A DNA stretch of 64,000 nt from Trichormus variabilis 0441 (GCF_009856605.1 NZ_CP047242.1:2044001-2108000); one strand, 5' to 3'. Counted from the first letter of the stretch, positions 17,246 through 26,482 are shown. Program-made: numbers and translations. The notes: generated from the sequence alone by a model not told the origin.

Positions 17246-18568
17246 TCATGAAGTTACTTGGTAAGTATAATCTTTATAAACTTCAAAATATCCCAGGGTC
17301 TGGAAAGTAGCTATAGGCAATCGTACACTTACTATAGTACCTTTTGTGATATCAGACTCAATAGATAATTTCCCATAATGAGCATGGACGATGCGTTGGA
17401 CAATGGCAAGTCCTAAGCCAGTGCCGTGAGGTTTTGTAGAAAAGAATGGCTGAGTTAATTTTGATAAAATCTCTGGGGGAATTGGTTCACCACGATTACA
17501 AATATTTATACAGACTTCATCTGGCGATGAAATATTTACTTCCCATTGAACAACCTCTCCGGCTGAAATTGCCTCACAGGCATTGCGGATAGTATTAATA
17601 AATAACTGTTTAAGTTTATCTTTATCTGCTAATATTTTAACTGAAGTTGATGAGGGAATGAATTCGATTTTACGTGAGAGTGCTTCTGGCATTTGACGCA
17701 CTAATATAAGTAACTCACTAATAAATTTATTAACCTCTAATTCACATATTTGTAAAACTTGAGGTTTTGCATAAAGCAAAATTTCACTTAGTAGATTATC
17801 TAAGCGACAAGCTTCACTAACTGCTAATGATAATCGCTCTTGAGCATCTGATGACAAAATTGTTTTTTGAGAATATTTTAATCCCATGATCATTGTAGTT
17901 AAAGGATTGCGAATTTCATGCACAATCATGGCTGCAAATTCACCAATAGCTGCTAGTCTTTCCTTTTCTACAAGCTTGCTTTGTGTTGCTTTTAATTCTG
18001 CTGTACGTTTTTCTACTTCCGCTTCCAAAATATGATTAAATTGGCACTGCTCCTTATATAAGCGATAATTATCAATGGCTGTAGCAGCACGTTCGGCAAA
18101 TAATTCTGTAAACTGGATTTCTTCTGGACTAAACTCTCGTGATTCGTGATGAAATGAGCAAATAGTACCAATTACTTCGCCTTCAGCAGTCCGTAACGGT
18201 ATCCCTAAATAAGCTCGGTAGCCTTCTGGAGGCTGACCATATTCTGGATGTTTACTTGTATCTTCTACTACTAAGGAGTTACCAGTTTCTATAACGGTGT
18301 TCGTTAGGGAACCATGTAGTGAATAAACGTGTTCGCCTACACCCATATTAATATTACTGGCTAGGACTTTCTCAAATCCTTGTTGACACAATGTGACTAC
18401 CGACCAATCTACATTGAGTAACTTGCTGACTCCACAAGCAATGTTAAACAGATAGCCGCTTAGTTCTCCAGTCCGATAGTTTAAAGATGATAAAAGAGCG
18501 ATCGCCAGACGCTCACGTTGCCACATTTGATTTTGCAAAAAAATTCCATCATCAATGGCTTTAACCAT
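17246..18568 (-). CDS. GAF-domain sensor histidine kinase
   Basis: The 440-aa protein has an N-terminal GAF domain (about 20-175, with YRAYLGIPLRTAEGEVIGTICSFHHESREFSPEEIQFTELFAERAATAIDN), a coiled-coil linker (180-205), HisKA with AAMIVHEIRNPLTTMI (phospho-His about 217) and HATPase_c (N box NTIRNACEA, G box GTGLGLAIVQRIV). No transmembrane helix, so it is a soluble sensor. No adjacent response regulator, hence an orphan kinase; signal unknown. Confidence 0.9.
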   Translation of the reverse strand: MVKAIDDGIFLQNQMWQRERLAIALLSSLNYRTGELSGYLFNIACGVSKLLNVDWSVVTLCQQGFEKVLASNINMGVGEHVYSLHGSLTNTVIETGNSLVVEDTSKHPEYGQPPEGYRAYLGIPLRTAEGEVIGTICSFHHESREFSPEEIQFTELFAERAATAIDNYRLYKEQCQFNHILEAEVEKRTAELKATQSKLVEKERLAAIGEFAAMIVHEIRNPLTTMIMGLKYSQKTILSSDAQERLSLAVSEACRLDNLLSEILLYAKPQVLQICELEVNKFISELLILVRQMPEALSRKIEFIPSSTSVKILADKDKLKQLFINTIRNACEAISAGEVVQWEVNISSPDEVCINICNRGEPIPPEILSKLTQPFFSTKPHGTGLGLAIVQRIVHAHYGKLSIESDITKGTIVSVRLPIATFQTLGYFEVYKDYTYQVTS

Positions 18569-19036
18569 AAATACCTATAACAAACTTCGGGAAATTATTT
18601 TTGAAATATCTATGTTAAATTGCGGTGAGAAACTTCTGATTATCTCCTCAAGAAGATATCAGTTTTATAGATATAAGCACTGAGATATTTATAATTTTTT
18701 AACTAATTAAACAAGAAGTAACTCAGTGTCAAGACTAAATTAAAACTGAAACTGTTAAATGCTGGGTTTTAACAATACACTACTGATAATATAAAGCCCA
18801 AGGGATTATTAATCTTTTGTGAAGTTCATCAGTAGAGATAGAATGTAGGTATTGCTATAATGGCTTTCGGAATCATAGAAGTTTTTAGGAAATTCTCAGC
18901 TTAAATTAATTTAATCACTAAGTAATATATTTTAATTAATATTAAAGAGATAAAATATCGGATACTTAACCTGCATATTTGAATTTAGGAACAAAAGCCC
19001 ACAAGGATGGTATTCCAGATATAAAACCCCTAGCCA
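18569..19036. other. AT-rich divergent intergenic region
   Basis: 468 bp between divergent genes, very AT-rich. I see no gene or clear hairpin terminator. Confidence 0.4.
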
Positions 19037-19231
19037 GTGGCAACTGACACGCGCAGCACAAGGAAAATATTTGGTATTTTATTGGTAATAACTACCCTAT
19101 TTACTTTAGTCTGCAAGAGCGGTAATTGTAAATCAGCTATAACTAAAGATGTAGGGGTTAACAGTCAAGCTAAATTTAACAGCTTGATTTTATTATCAAA
19201 GCCTTATTTGCTACTCAAAAACAGTGAATAA
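19037..19231 (+). CDS. possible small exported peptide coupled to the kinase gene
   Basis: The 64-aa frame from GTG 19037 has an N-terminal basic then hydrophobic segment (TRSTRKIFGILLVITTLFTLVCKSGNC) like a signal peptide. Its stop codon overlaps the GTG start of the kinase at 19224 by eight bases, which would fit translational coupling. There is no good ribosome site and no known family, so it may be non-coding. Confidence 0.35.
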   Translation: MATDTRSTRKIFGILLVITTLFTLVCKSGNCKSAITKDVGVNSQAKFNSLILLSKPYLLLKNSE

Positions 19232-20642
19232 CATTAAAAAAAATTGGATAAATATCGACCCATTTTCCCTACAGTTACGCCTAACAGTTGGTATGGCTTC
19301 CTTTTCAGCTTTGGTATTAGGTAGCCTGGCTACCTGGACAAGTTGGAAGATGCAGCAAATTTTAATTGATAGCCGTAAACATGAGGTAGAACAAATAGCC
19401 AAGCGTTTACCACAAGACCTGCAAATTTATAGCAGAATGATGCAACCTGAGATGAGTTTACAAAAGGCTATTAATAATTTTGCGAATACTAACACATTGA
19501 TATGGTTTAAAAATTCTAACAATGAAATATTATCAAAAACTGAAAATTTAGATTTATTACCTGACTCTTTGGTAGCTAAGTTAATGAAATTGACTCAGAT
19601 GCCGATTAAAGCGCAAGTTTATCAAATTGATCCCAGCTATTTTGTTGTATGTGGAACTTCTATCAAAGTCCAAGGTAAGTTGTTGGGTGAGTTATTTGTA
19701 GTCAAGGATATTACCCGCGAACAAACCATGTTTGTAGCAATGGTGCGTAATTTAGGTATTACTAGTATTCTGGCAATTATTATTCTGACTGTAGCGATCG
19801 CATTTTATATCAGGCGCTCTCTACAACCTTTGCGCCAACTCAGTCAAATGACTGCTGTGATTTCTGCTGAAGATTTAGGGCAAGCCCAATTATATCTTGA
19901 TAATGCTCCTAGCGAAGTCAAGGAATTAGCACAAACCTTAACTATGCTTTTATCCCGTCTTGCCCAATCCTGGGAACAGGAGCGGGAATTTGTCAGTAAT
20001 GTTTCTCACGAATTACGTACACCCTTAACGATTGTATATGGTTATTTACAAAGCGTATTGCGGCGGCAAAATAATTTAACCCCTCTTCAACAAGAAGCTT
20101 TAGAAATTGCTGCATCAGAAGCGGAAAGAACTATCCGCCTGTTACAAGATTTACTAGATTTAGCAAGAGCAGATAGCGGTTATTTATACTTTCAGATGAA
20201 AACTTATGTGCTGAATGACATAGTTGCAGAAATTGTAGTCATGGCTGAAAAGTATAGCGATCGCCTAATTACTATCGAGTCAACAATTTCCCCTATTGAA
20301 GTGAAAGTAGATTACAGTCGCTTTAAACAAGTATTACTGAATTTGATTGATAATGCTGTTAAGTATTCTGAAGCTGATACACCCATAACCTTTAAGTTAG
20401 ATCAACTTCAAGACACAGCAATTATTCAAGTTTGTGATCAAGGTTATGGTATTCCTTTGCAACACCAAGCCCGGATTTTTGAGCGATTTTATCGTATAGA
20501 TGAATCTCGCTCCCAGGCGACTGGCGGCTGTGGTTTGGGTTTATCGATTGTCAAAACGCTGGTAGAGGGTATGGGAGGTAGTGTTAGCGTGCAATCAAAG
20601 TTAGGAGAAGGGAGCATATTTACAATAATTCTGCCGAGATAG
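19224..20642 (+). CDS. transmembrane sensor histidine kinase with HAMP domain
   Basis: The 472-aa protein starts at GTG 19224. Two membrane helices (about 18-42 and 175-195) flank a periplasmic sensor of about 130 residues; HAMP linker (195-250), HisKA with EFVSNVSHELRTPLTIVYGYL (phospho-His about 262) and HATPase_c (LIDNAVKYSE, DQGYGIPLQ, GCGLGLSIVKTLVEG). The OmpR-type regulator gene at 22262 on the same strand is the nearest candidate partner, separated by a DUF2808 gene on the other strand. Signal unknown. Confidence 0.92.
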   Translation: MNNIKKNWINIDPFSLQLRLTVGMASFSALVLGSLATWTSWKMQQILIDSRKHEVEQIAKRLPQDLQIYSRMMQPEMSLQKAINNFANTNTLIWFKNSNNEILSKTENLDLLPDSLVAKLMKLTQMPIKAQVYQIDPSYFVVCGTSIKVQGKLLGELFVVKDITREQTMFVAMVRNLGITSILAIIILTVAIAFYIRRSLQPLRQLSQMTAVISAEDLGQAQLYLDNAPSEVKELAQTLTMLLSRLAQSWEQEREFVSNVSHELRTPLTIVYGYLQSVLRRQNNLTPLQQEALEIAASEAERTIRLLQDLLDLARADSGYLYFQMKTYVLNDIVAEIVVMAEKYSDRLITIESTISPIEVKVDYSRFKQVLLNLIDNAVKYSEADTPITFKLDQLQDTAIIQVCDQGYGIPLQHQARIFERFYRIDESRSQATGGCGLGLSIVKTLVEGMGGSVSVQSKLGEGSIFTIILPR

Positions 20643-21014
20643 ACAAAGTATGAATCAATTCAAAATACCCTACAGGAAGCTAAAGCTAGAAAATTAAAGA
20701 CAGCCATCCACAAGTAGTGAGTTTTTCAACTTAATTTTCTTATGAAAAAGAAATTAAATATAAAATTTTATATTTAGTTATTGAATTTATTAACTATAGG
20801 ATTACTATTTGATTTTTCAATTATATGTAAGGTGGGAAATGCACACTAAAACCCTGATATGGTGGGCATTAACCACCCTACAGATACTTACGTTTATTCA
20901 ATGTTTAAATATGATTCCTATAATTAGTTAATGAAGTATATTTCTTTAACTCAAGAGTCAGATATCAGATAAATTTGACTTCTGATTCCTGACTCCTAAT
21001 TGCTCACGTATATA
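20643..21014. other. intergenic region with dispersed-repeat remnants
   Basis: 20650-20715 matches, at a diverged level, sequences at 28883-28930 and 47172-47325 (TCAATTCAAAATACCCTAC…GAAGCTAAAGCTA). 20827-20881 is a degraded copy of the GTGGGCATTGCCCACC hairpin seen at 40658. No gene. Confidence 0.5.
20827..20881. repeat. degraded GGTGGGCATT hairpin repeat
   Basis: GTAAGGTGGGAAATGCACAC … GGTGGGCATTaaCCACCCTAC with the loop ACCCTGATAT corresponding to the loop of the perfect copy at 40658-40712. Confidence 0.65.
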
Positions 21015-21518
21015 CTAATTCTTATCATAAATATCGATTCTGGCTGTACCAACAGGAATATCTCCTGTCAATCCAACCCTTCTAGCCGTCACGCCGTAAA
21101 GCAGTACGTCTTGACCTAAGCTATTTCTTCGTACACCTGTTAGTTCTACTTCTACAGAAGCACCAGATGTTACAGGTTCATCAAAAGTGATTGACAAATT
21201 TTCTTTACTAATCTCTGTTTTAGCGGAAATTGCTTTACCTGATTCATCCCTAATTCTCACTCCATTAAAACGTTCCATTTGACTTGGTAATGAAATCATG
21301 AGGTCTTGCAAAGACATACCTACTACTGCCAGTCGAATAAAGTGATTACCATTACGGACACCAGAGTTTGTAATATGGGGAACGTTAACATTCAGCGCCA
21401 CCTGAGATAGTTTGTTGATATTTGAACCAGATTGTTCATGTTTTACAGGTGTAGCTATAGCTACAGCAGATGTAGAAAGAATAAGAGCAGATAAGCTACC
21501 GTAAATTAGACTTTTCAT
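21015..21518 (-). CDS. DUF2808 family secreted protein
   Basis: The 167-aa protein has a cleavable signal peptide (MKSLIYGSLSALILSTSAVAIA, about 22 residues) and one DUF2808 domain. This is a largely cyanobacterial family of exported proteins recognised by HFIRLAVVGMSLQDLMISLP … ISITFDEPV … SVEVELTGVRR patterns. It lies between a histidine kinase and a response regulator on the opposite strand. A 22-bp direct repeat lies about 165 bp upstream (21684-21725) and may bind a regulator. Confidence 0.8.
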   Translation of the reverse strand: MKSLIYGSLSALILSTSAVAIATPVKHEQSGSNINKLSQVALNVNVPHITNSGVRNGNHFIRLAVVGMSLQDLMISLPSQMERFNGVRIRDESGKAISAKTEISKENLSITFDEPVTSGASVEVELTGVRRNSLGQDVLLYGVTARRVGLTGDIPVGTARIDIYDKN

Positions 21519-22261
21519 GATGCAATTTTCATTTTTAGGTGAATTACTTGCTTGGTGTTAATCAAGCAGTGTAATTAACAGATTGCTTCATAAAGATGAA
21601 TTCAAGCTGATATATAAATTAAAGCAGTATGAAATTTGTTGATCAATAATCTTATAAAAATTAGCGTGGATTTGAGAAGTTAGAAATTTTCTCAGGAAAA
21701 ACTTAAAATTTCTTCAGGAAAAACTCACTTTTATCGTGACAGTTTATGTTAGCCTGATCAATCAGGATTTTTTAGCAAAATTTATATACAAAATTTTCTA
21801 TATGGATAAAGCACAAAGCTAAGTAGAACAGGGTAAATAATGAAATATTCGTAGTGAGAAATTTAGTCCTCAAACAAAGACTAAATTCATTACTAAGAAA
21901 TGAAGCCTAGCATTTTTACATCACTTGACATAACTTGGTTTTTTCAAGTCGTTCCACTTATGTGTTTACAGGTATTTAGAGGTGGTTTTAAGAATAGTGG
22001 CTGTACTTCACTGAGTTGAGAAATATTGTATTAACCAATGTTTTGAAAGACTAATTTAGAAGCTGAAATTAATTTTATAGACGAGATTCGGAAAAAAATA
22101 TCTCATGCCTTTAGGATATGAATCAATAATATTGAATGACTCGGTTACAGAGATAACACTGATAACCAAGAAACTTAAGTGTCGAGTTATTTCTTAATAA
22201 ACCCAGAGTTAGTTTAAGAGTGCAATTTTCTCGGACAATCACCGATGATAGGAACAAAAAT
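21519..22261. other. 743-bp divergent regulatory region
   Basis: AT-rich spacer between the DUF2808 gene and the response-regulator gene. It contains the direct repeat at 21684-21725; the rest shows no gene and no strong hairpin. Confidence 0.4.
21684..21725. promoter_or_regulatory. 22-bp direct repeat, candidate response-regulator site
   Basis: AAATTTTCTCAGGAAAAACT and AAATTTCTTCAGGAAAAACT start exactly 22 bp apart (21684 and 21706), two helical turns. Such direct repeats are typical of OmpR/PhoB-family binding sites. Function is inference. Confidence 0.4.
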
Positions 22262-22948
22262 ATGACAGCACACATTCTTTTGGTTGAAGATGAAGTTAAA
22301 CTAGCGCGGTTTGTCGAATTGGAACTGAGTAGTGAAGGTTACAAAGTCAGTGTTGCTCATGATGGAATTACTGGACTCACCTTGGCGCGGGAGTCAACGC
22401 CTGATTTAGCGGTTCTTGATTGGATGTTACCAGGACTATCAGGTTTAGAAATTTGCCGCCGTCTGCGAGCAACGGGTAATTCAATACCTGTAATTTTGTT
22501 AACTGCCAGAGATGAAGTGAGCGATCGCGTGGCAGGATTAGATGCAGGAGCTGATGATTATGTAGTCAAACCCTTTAGCATTGAGGAATTATTGGCAAGA
22601 ATTCGCGCCCATCTGCGCCGCACCCAAGAAACAGATGAAGATTTATTGCAGTTTGAAGACCTAAGTTTAAATCGCCGCACTCGTGAAGTGTTTCGGGGTA
22701 ACAGAGCAATTGAATTAACAGCAAAGGAGTTTGATTTATTAGAGTATCTTCTTTCCCATCCCCGTCAGGTTTTTACCAGAGATCAAATTCTCGAAAAAGT
22801 TTGGGGTTATGATTTTATGGGTGATTCCAACATCATCGAAGTTTACATCCGTTATTTGCGGCTTAAGTTAGAAGAACACAACGAAAAGCGTTTGATTCAT
22901 ACAGTCCGTGGTGTAGGATATGCACTACGAGAATATCCCAACAAATAA
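22262..22948 (+). CDS. OmpR/PhoB-family response regulator
   Basis: The predicted 228-aa protein starts at ATG 22262, with AGGA eight bases upstream. Receiver domain (about 4-115): acidic pocket VEDE, phosphorylated Asp in PDLAVLDWMLPG (about 52), T in VILLTARDE and K in VVKPFS. C-terminal winged helix (about 130-225: IELTAKEFDLLEYLLSHPRQVFTRDQILEKVWGYDF … YIRYLRLKL … IHTVRGVGYAL). Probably pairs with the kinase at 19224, the nearest transmembrane kinase on the same strand. Target genes unknown. Confidence 0.93.
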   Translation: MTAHILLVEDEVKLARFVELELSSEGYKVSVAHDGITGLTLARESTPDLAVLDWMLPGLSGLEICRRLRATGNSIPVILLTARDEVSDRVAGLDAGADDYVVKPFSIEELLARIRAHLRRTQETDEDLLQFEDLSLNRRTREVFRGNRAIELTAKEFDLLEYLLSHPRQVFTRDQILEKVWGYDFMGDSNIIEVYIRYLRLKLEEHNEKRLIHTVRGVGYALREYPNK

Positions 22949-23138
22949 TTTCACCGTGGAAAACTTACCAATTAAGAATTTATAGTGAAAAAGTGACCAA
23001 TCACTCAGATTTCCATTGACTACGAACACAAAATCATTAGCAGGGGTTGCTACTGTATTCCCTGACGATTCCAGCTTTTTCCCCTTGAACAGCTGGTATC
23101 TAATGTTGTGGCCTTAGTTAAAAGTTTGATGGTTGTAG

Positions 23139-23411
23139 ATGAATATAGGAATAATTGAGCCTTACAGTGACGGATTTTTGGAAGTCTTACCAGAAGGTGA
23201 AAGCAGCGACTATTGGCAAATTGCCGCTATACACATCAATGGTCAAGCTTACTGCCCTACTCCTCAGCTTTATCGTTCAGAAAAACTAGCCTTAGCAAAA
23301 GCTGCAAAAATTTATGATTGGATAGCTGAACAAGAATCAGGCACGAGTGATGGGACTTACTATTGTTCTCCATTGCAACTTATTCTCTGGCAGCAATCTA
23401 AAGCATCTTAA
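23139..23411 (+). CDS. small protein of unknown function
   Basis: 90 aa, soluble, with an alpha/beta look (MNIGIIEPYSDGFLEVLPEG … YWQIAAIHINGQAYCPTPQLYRSEKLALAKAAKIYDWIAEQ). Codon use and composition look like a real gene; no family recognised. No neighbour in operon distance. Confidence 0.55.
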   Translation: MNIGIIEPYSDGFLEVLPEGESSDYWQIAAIHINGQAYCPTPQLYRSEKLALAKAAKIYDWIAEQESGTSDGTYYCSPLQLILWQQSKAS

Positions 23412-23600
23412 TTCACCTGTGGGTAATGCTAGAGACTATGTTTAAACCCAAAACCAGAGCAGCGAAAATTTAAGCCTAGTTGTACGTTAGGGTGTGCTTT
23501 ATTTAAGCACACTATTTCTCGTTTATGAAGTAACTACTTCCGCTACTAGCTATGATTTCATTTTGATTTCTCTATTTGCCACAAACGATTTTTGAATTGG

Positions 23601-23606
23601 TATAAT
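23601..23606 (+). promoter_or_regulatory. -10 element upstream of the MscS gene
   Basis: Perfect TATAAT. Its position just before GTG 23612 argues that translation begins later, at ATG 23669. Confidence 0.4.
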
Positions 23607-23668
23607 AAAAAGTGTTTGACACTCAATGGTGTAGTAAAATTTTGCAAGAGTTAATAGCAAAATTAATT

Positions 23669-24685
23669 ATGATTCAATGGCTTTTACCTATAGGATTGCC
23701 CATATTTGCTTTAATAACGGGACTGATTAGTGAAAAATTTATAATTAATAAGTTTAAAAACTTCGTCTATAAAAAAGAAATACCCGGAAGCCATATAATT
23801 TTTAAGTCTCTGCAAGGTATGCTCCTAACTTGGTTCATACTTGCGGGCATTTTAGGAGCAGTTATCGCTGCTCCTTTGAAGCCAGATTTTACTAATTTAT
23901 TGCAAAAAATTATTACAATATTTTTCTTATCTTCACTGACATTAGTTTTAGCTAGGTTAGTTTCAGGTTTCATCAGACTATACACTTATAGAACAGAAAG
24001 AGCTACAGCGTCTTTAATTTCTAACTTAGCCAAAGCTACTGTTTTAGTTTTGGGTTGCCTAATTTTGTTGCAAACATTGGGAATTGAAATTACACCCATT
24101 ATTACAACTTTAGGAATCGGTGGTTTAGCAGTTGGTTTGGCGCTACAAGATACACTAGCAAATTTATTCTCCGGCTTTCATTTAATTATTTCTAAGCAAG
24201 TTAGAACTGGAGATTATGTCAAATTAGATGCTGGACAAGAAGGTTACGTTACCGATATTTCTTGGCGTAATACCACAATTAAAGAGTTTTCCAATAATGT
24301 AATTATTGTCCCTAATTCTAAACTGGCCTCGGCAATCTTTACTAACTATCATTTACCAGCTAAAGAAATCACATTAACAATGAACGTCGGTGTTAGTTAT
24401 GATAGTTATTTAGATCAAGTTGAAAGAGTGACGGTAGAAGTTGCCAAAGAAGTTATGCAGGAGATTGCCCCAGAATTAAAAGAACATGAGCCATATATAA
24501 GGTTCCATACCTTTGGGGATTTTAGTATAGATTTTACATTATATATGCGTGTCAACGAATACTTTGACCAGCGTATTGGCAAACATTTATTTATTAAAAA
24601 ACTACACAAACGCTATCAGGAAAATGGTATTTCAATTCCTTTTCCTGTGAGAAATGTGTATATTCAAGATCCCAATAACAATTAG
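23669..24685 (+). CDS. MscS-family mechanosensitive channel
   Basis: The predicted 338-aa protein starts at ATG 23669; a GTG at 23612 would add 19 residues but lies right behind a TATAAT. Four membrane helices precede the MscS core: the pore-helix region ITPIITTLGIGGLAVGLALQDTLANLFSGFHLI (about 145-180), then the beta domain (VRTGDYVKLDAGQEGYVTDISWRNTTIKEFSNNVIIVPNSKLASAIFTNY) and the C-terminal alpha/beta domain. It releases osmolytes under hypo-osmotic stress. Monocistronic. Confidence 0.9.
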   Translation: MIQWLLPIGLPIFALITGLISEKFIINKFKNFVYKKEIPGSHIIFKSLQGMLLTWFILAGILGAVIAAPLKPDFTNLLQKIITIFFLSSLTLVLARLVSGFIRLYTYRTERATASLISNLAKATVLVLGCLILLQTLGIEITPIITTLGIGGLAVGLALQDTLANLFSGFHLIISKQVRTGDYVKLDAGQEGYVTDISWRNTTIKEFSNNVIIVPNSKLASAIFTNYHLPAKEITLTMNVGVSYDSYLDQVERVTVEVAKEVMQEIAPELKEHEPYIRFHTFGDFSIDFTLYMRVNEYFDQRIGKHLFIKKLHKRYQENGISIPFPVRNVYIQDPNNN

Positions 24686-24821
24686 AGAAGAGAAGCAAAT
24701 AGTTGATATTTTGTTTTTTGTGCATACTTCTGCTGTTGTCATCGCTGATTAGTCAGGGTTGCATAACTGGCACAGGAAGCCAGTAAGACAAGATATTTTA
24801 GCGATCGCTTTGCAAAGTGCA

Positions 24822-24839
24822 TGAAAATGATTATCATTT
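24822..24839. promoter_or_regulatory. Zur/Fur-type box before the COG0523-like gene
   Basis: TGAAAATGATTATCA (24822-24836) differs at one position from the cyanobacterial Zur consensus TGATAATnATTATCA as I recall it. It overlaps a perfect 7-1-7 palindrome AAATGATtATCATTT (24825-24839). It ends five bases before ATG 24844. Confidence 0.65.
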
Positions 24840-24843
24840 AAAA

Positions 24844-25620
24844 ATGAATTTACCAATTATTACTGTTGTTGCCGGCCTTACTGGCAGTGGCAAAACTACC
24901 TGGATTTGCCAACAAATACGAAACACCACCTCCCATGAAAACATCATTTACTTTAGTCCTGGGACTGGTAAAGTTCCCATCGACCATACACGCATAGCAG
25001 CAGAATTCCCAAAAGTCAAAGTTTTCAGTGATGGGCAAGAAATCGAGTTTTTGTCCGAACTGGCAACAGCCGGAAATGCTTATATAGAAATAGGGTTTTA
25101 TTTAGAATTAAGCGCTATCCAAACAATATTAGATAATTTACCTTATCAAGCCGTAGCTGTTTTACCAGCAAACCTCCCAAACTCTGAGTACCATACCTGG
25201 GCCAAAAAAATTATTATTGGTGCAGATATTAATGCCACCATCATACCCACCCAAATGTGGCGGGTACCCAGCAACGGTCAAGTGATTGACGAAGATAGTT
25301 TAAAAGAGTTTTGGTACGAAATTACTCATGGTGCTTATGGTGTAGTTAACCGTGCCAAGGGTATTTTTGATGTTGCTGATGGTAGGTCACTTTATGCAGA
25401 TTTTGTCGCAGGTATACCTACGACTGATTTTCTGGAATTAGACTTACCCCGCCACTTAGCAGGCAGACCGCAAAGGTTTAGTGGTATAGAAGTATTGGGA
25501 AAAAACTTAGATGAGTCGGCAATGAGACAGACTTTGGCAGATTGCTATTTAACAGATGCAGCGATCGCACAATACCAAGAACAGGTAACACAAATTTTAC
25601 TAGAGGAGGGTAGCGAGTGA
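24844..25620 (+). CDS. COG0523/CobW-like GTPase without CxCC
   Basis: The predicted 258-aa protein starts at ATG 24844; an in-frame GTG at 24817 would run coding sequence through the Zur-like box. Walker A GLTGSGKTT at residues 11-19; the C-terminal part has YGVVNRAKGIFDVADG, similar to the CobW_C domain (…RAKGxF). Canonical COG0523 metallochaperones carry a CxCC metal site after Walker A and an NKxD guanine motif; I see neither (only Cys 23 and one late Cys). It belongs to the metal-trafficking GTPase superfamily but is divergent. Its stop overlaps the next start (GTGA), so the two are coupled. Confidence 0.75.
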   Translation: MNLPIITVVAGLTGSGKTTWICQQIRNTTSHENIIYFSPGTGKVPIDHTRIAAEFPKVKVFSDGQEIEFLSELATAGNAYIEIGFYLELSAIQTILDNLPYQAVAVLPANLPNSEYHTWAKKIIIGADINATIIPTQMWRVPSNGQVIDEDSLKEFWYEITHGAYGVVNRAKGIFDVADGRSLYADFVAGIPTTDFLELDLPRHLAGRPQRFSGIEVLGKNLDESAMRQTLADCYLTDAAIAQYQEQVTQILLEEGSE

Positions 25621-26429
25621 AAATAGCAGTTATGTCCTGCATTCATAGCAACTATGAAGCCTTAGATGCAGTTTTGTTAGATATTGACCAACAAAAAGCC
25701 GACCAAATCTATTGTTTAGGTGACTTAGTAGGATATGGCCCATATCCTAATGCTGTCGTCGCACAAATTCGCTCATTAGATATTCCCACCTGTGTAGGCT
25801 GTTGGGATGAAGATATTGTGGAAGGTTTAAACTCCTGTGAGTGTAGTTACCCTTCACTGTTAGCGGAAAAACGCGGTAAACTCGCCCATGAGTGGACACA
25901 TAAAGAACTCCATCAAGAAAACCAAGAATTTCTCGCTCAATTACCCCACACCTTACGTCAAGACAACTTGGTTTTCGTTCATGGTAGCCCCCAAAGCAAC
26001 CATGAGTATTTATTACCAGAACTTGATGCTTTTGCCGCCTTAGAAAGAGTGTTTTCCACAGATGCAGATGTGCTATTTTGCGGACATACTCATGTACCTT
26101 ATGTCCGTACCCTAGATGCAGGCAATTTACAAGTGTCCGTCAAAGGTGTGGGAATAGAACAGAAAGCAATTAACTTTTCTGCTTCAGTAAAACGAATTGT
26201 CAATGTAGGTTCGGTAGGAGAACCGAGACACGGGCGACCAAATGCCACTTATGCTATTTATGATACCGATACTCAAGAAGTAAATCTCAGAGAAGTACCT
26301 TACGACTATCAAAAAACCTGTGCCGCCATCATCGAACAAGGTTTACCTCCCATCTTTGCTTGGCGTTTAGCCCAAGGTTTGGAATATGCAGAAAGGGCTG
26401 ATGACCCCACTCATGTTTGTACTCGATGA
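25617..26429 (+). CDS. metallophosphoesterase-family protein with Cys at ligand positions
   Basis: The 270-aa protein starts at GTG 25617, overlapping the preceding stop by four bases. It resembles the MJ0936/YfcE-type calcineurin-like family: CLGDLVGYGPYPN, VFVHGSP and FCGHTHVPY are all canonical. But the first motif reads SCIHSN where DxH is expected (Cys 8 for Asp), and the GNHD motif reads GCWDED (Cys 62, Trp 63). Two metal ligands are thus changed, with Cys introduced twice. Under an apparent Zur box, altered metal preference or a non-catalytic role is plausible but unproven. Domain fold intact to about residue 235. Confidence 0.8.
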   Translation: MKIAVMSCIHSNYEALDAVLLDIDQQKADQIYCLGDLVGYGPYPNAVVAQIRSLDIPTCVGCWDEDIVEGLNSCECSYPSLLAEKRGKLAHEWTHKELHQENQEFLAQLPHTLRQDNLVFVHGSPQSNHEYLLPELDAFAALERVFSTDADVLFCGHTHVPYVRTLDAGNLQVSVKGVGIEQKAINFSASVKRIVNVGSVGEPRHGRPNATYAIYDTDTQEVNLREVPYDYQKTCAAIIEQGLPPIFAWRLAQGLEYAERADDPTHVCTR

Positions 26430-26482
26430 AGGGGATTGGGTATTGGAGATTGGGGACTGGGGACTGGGGACTGGGGACTGGT
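26430..26482. repeat. GGGGACT heptamer tandem repeats
   Basis: GGGGATTGGG… then four GGGGACT units; STRR type. It separates the two phosphoesterase-like genes. Confidence 0.8.
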
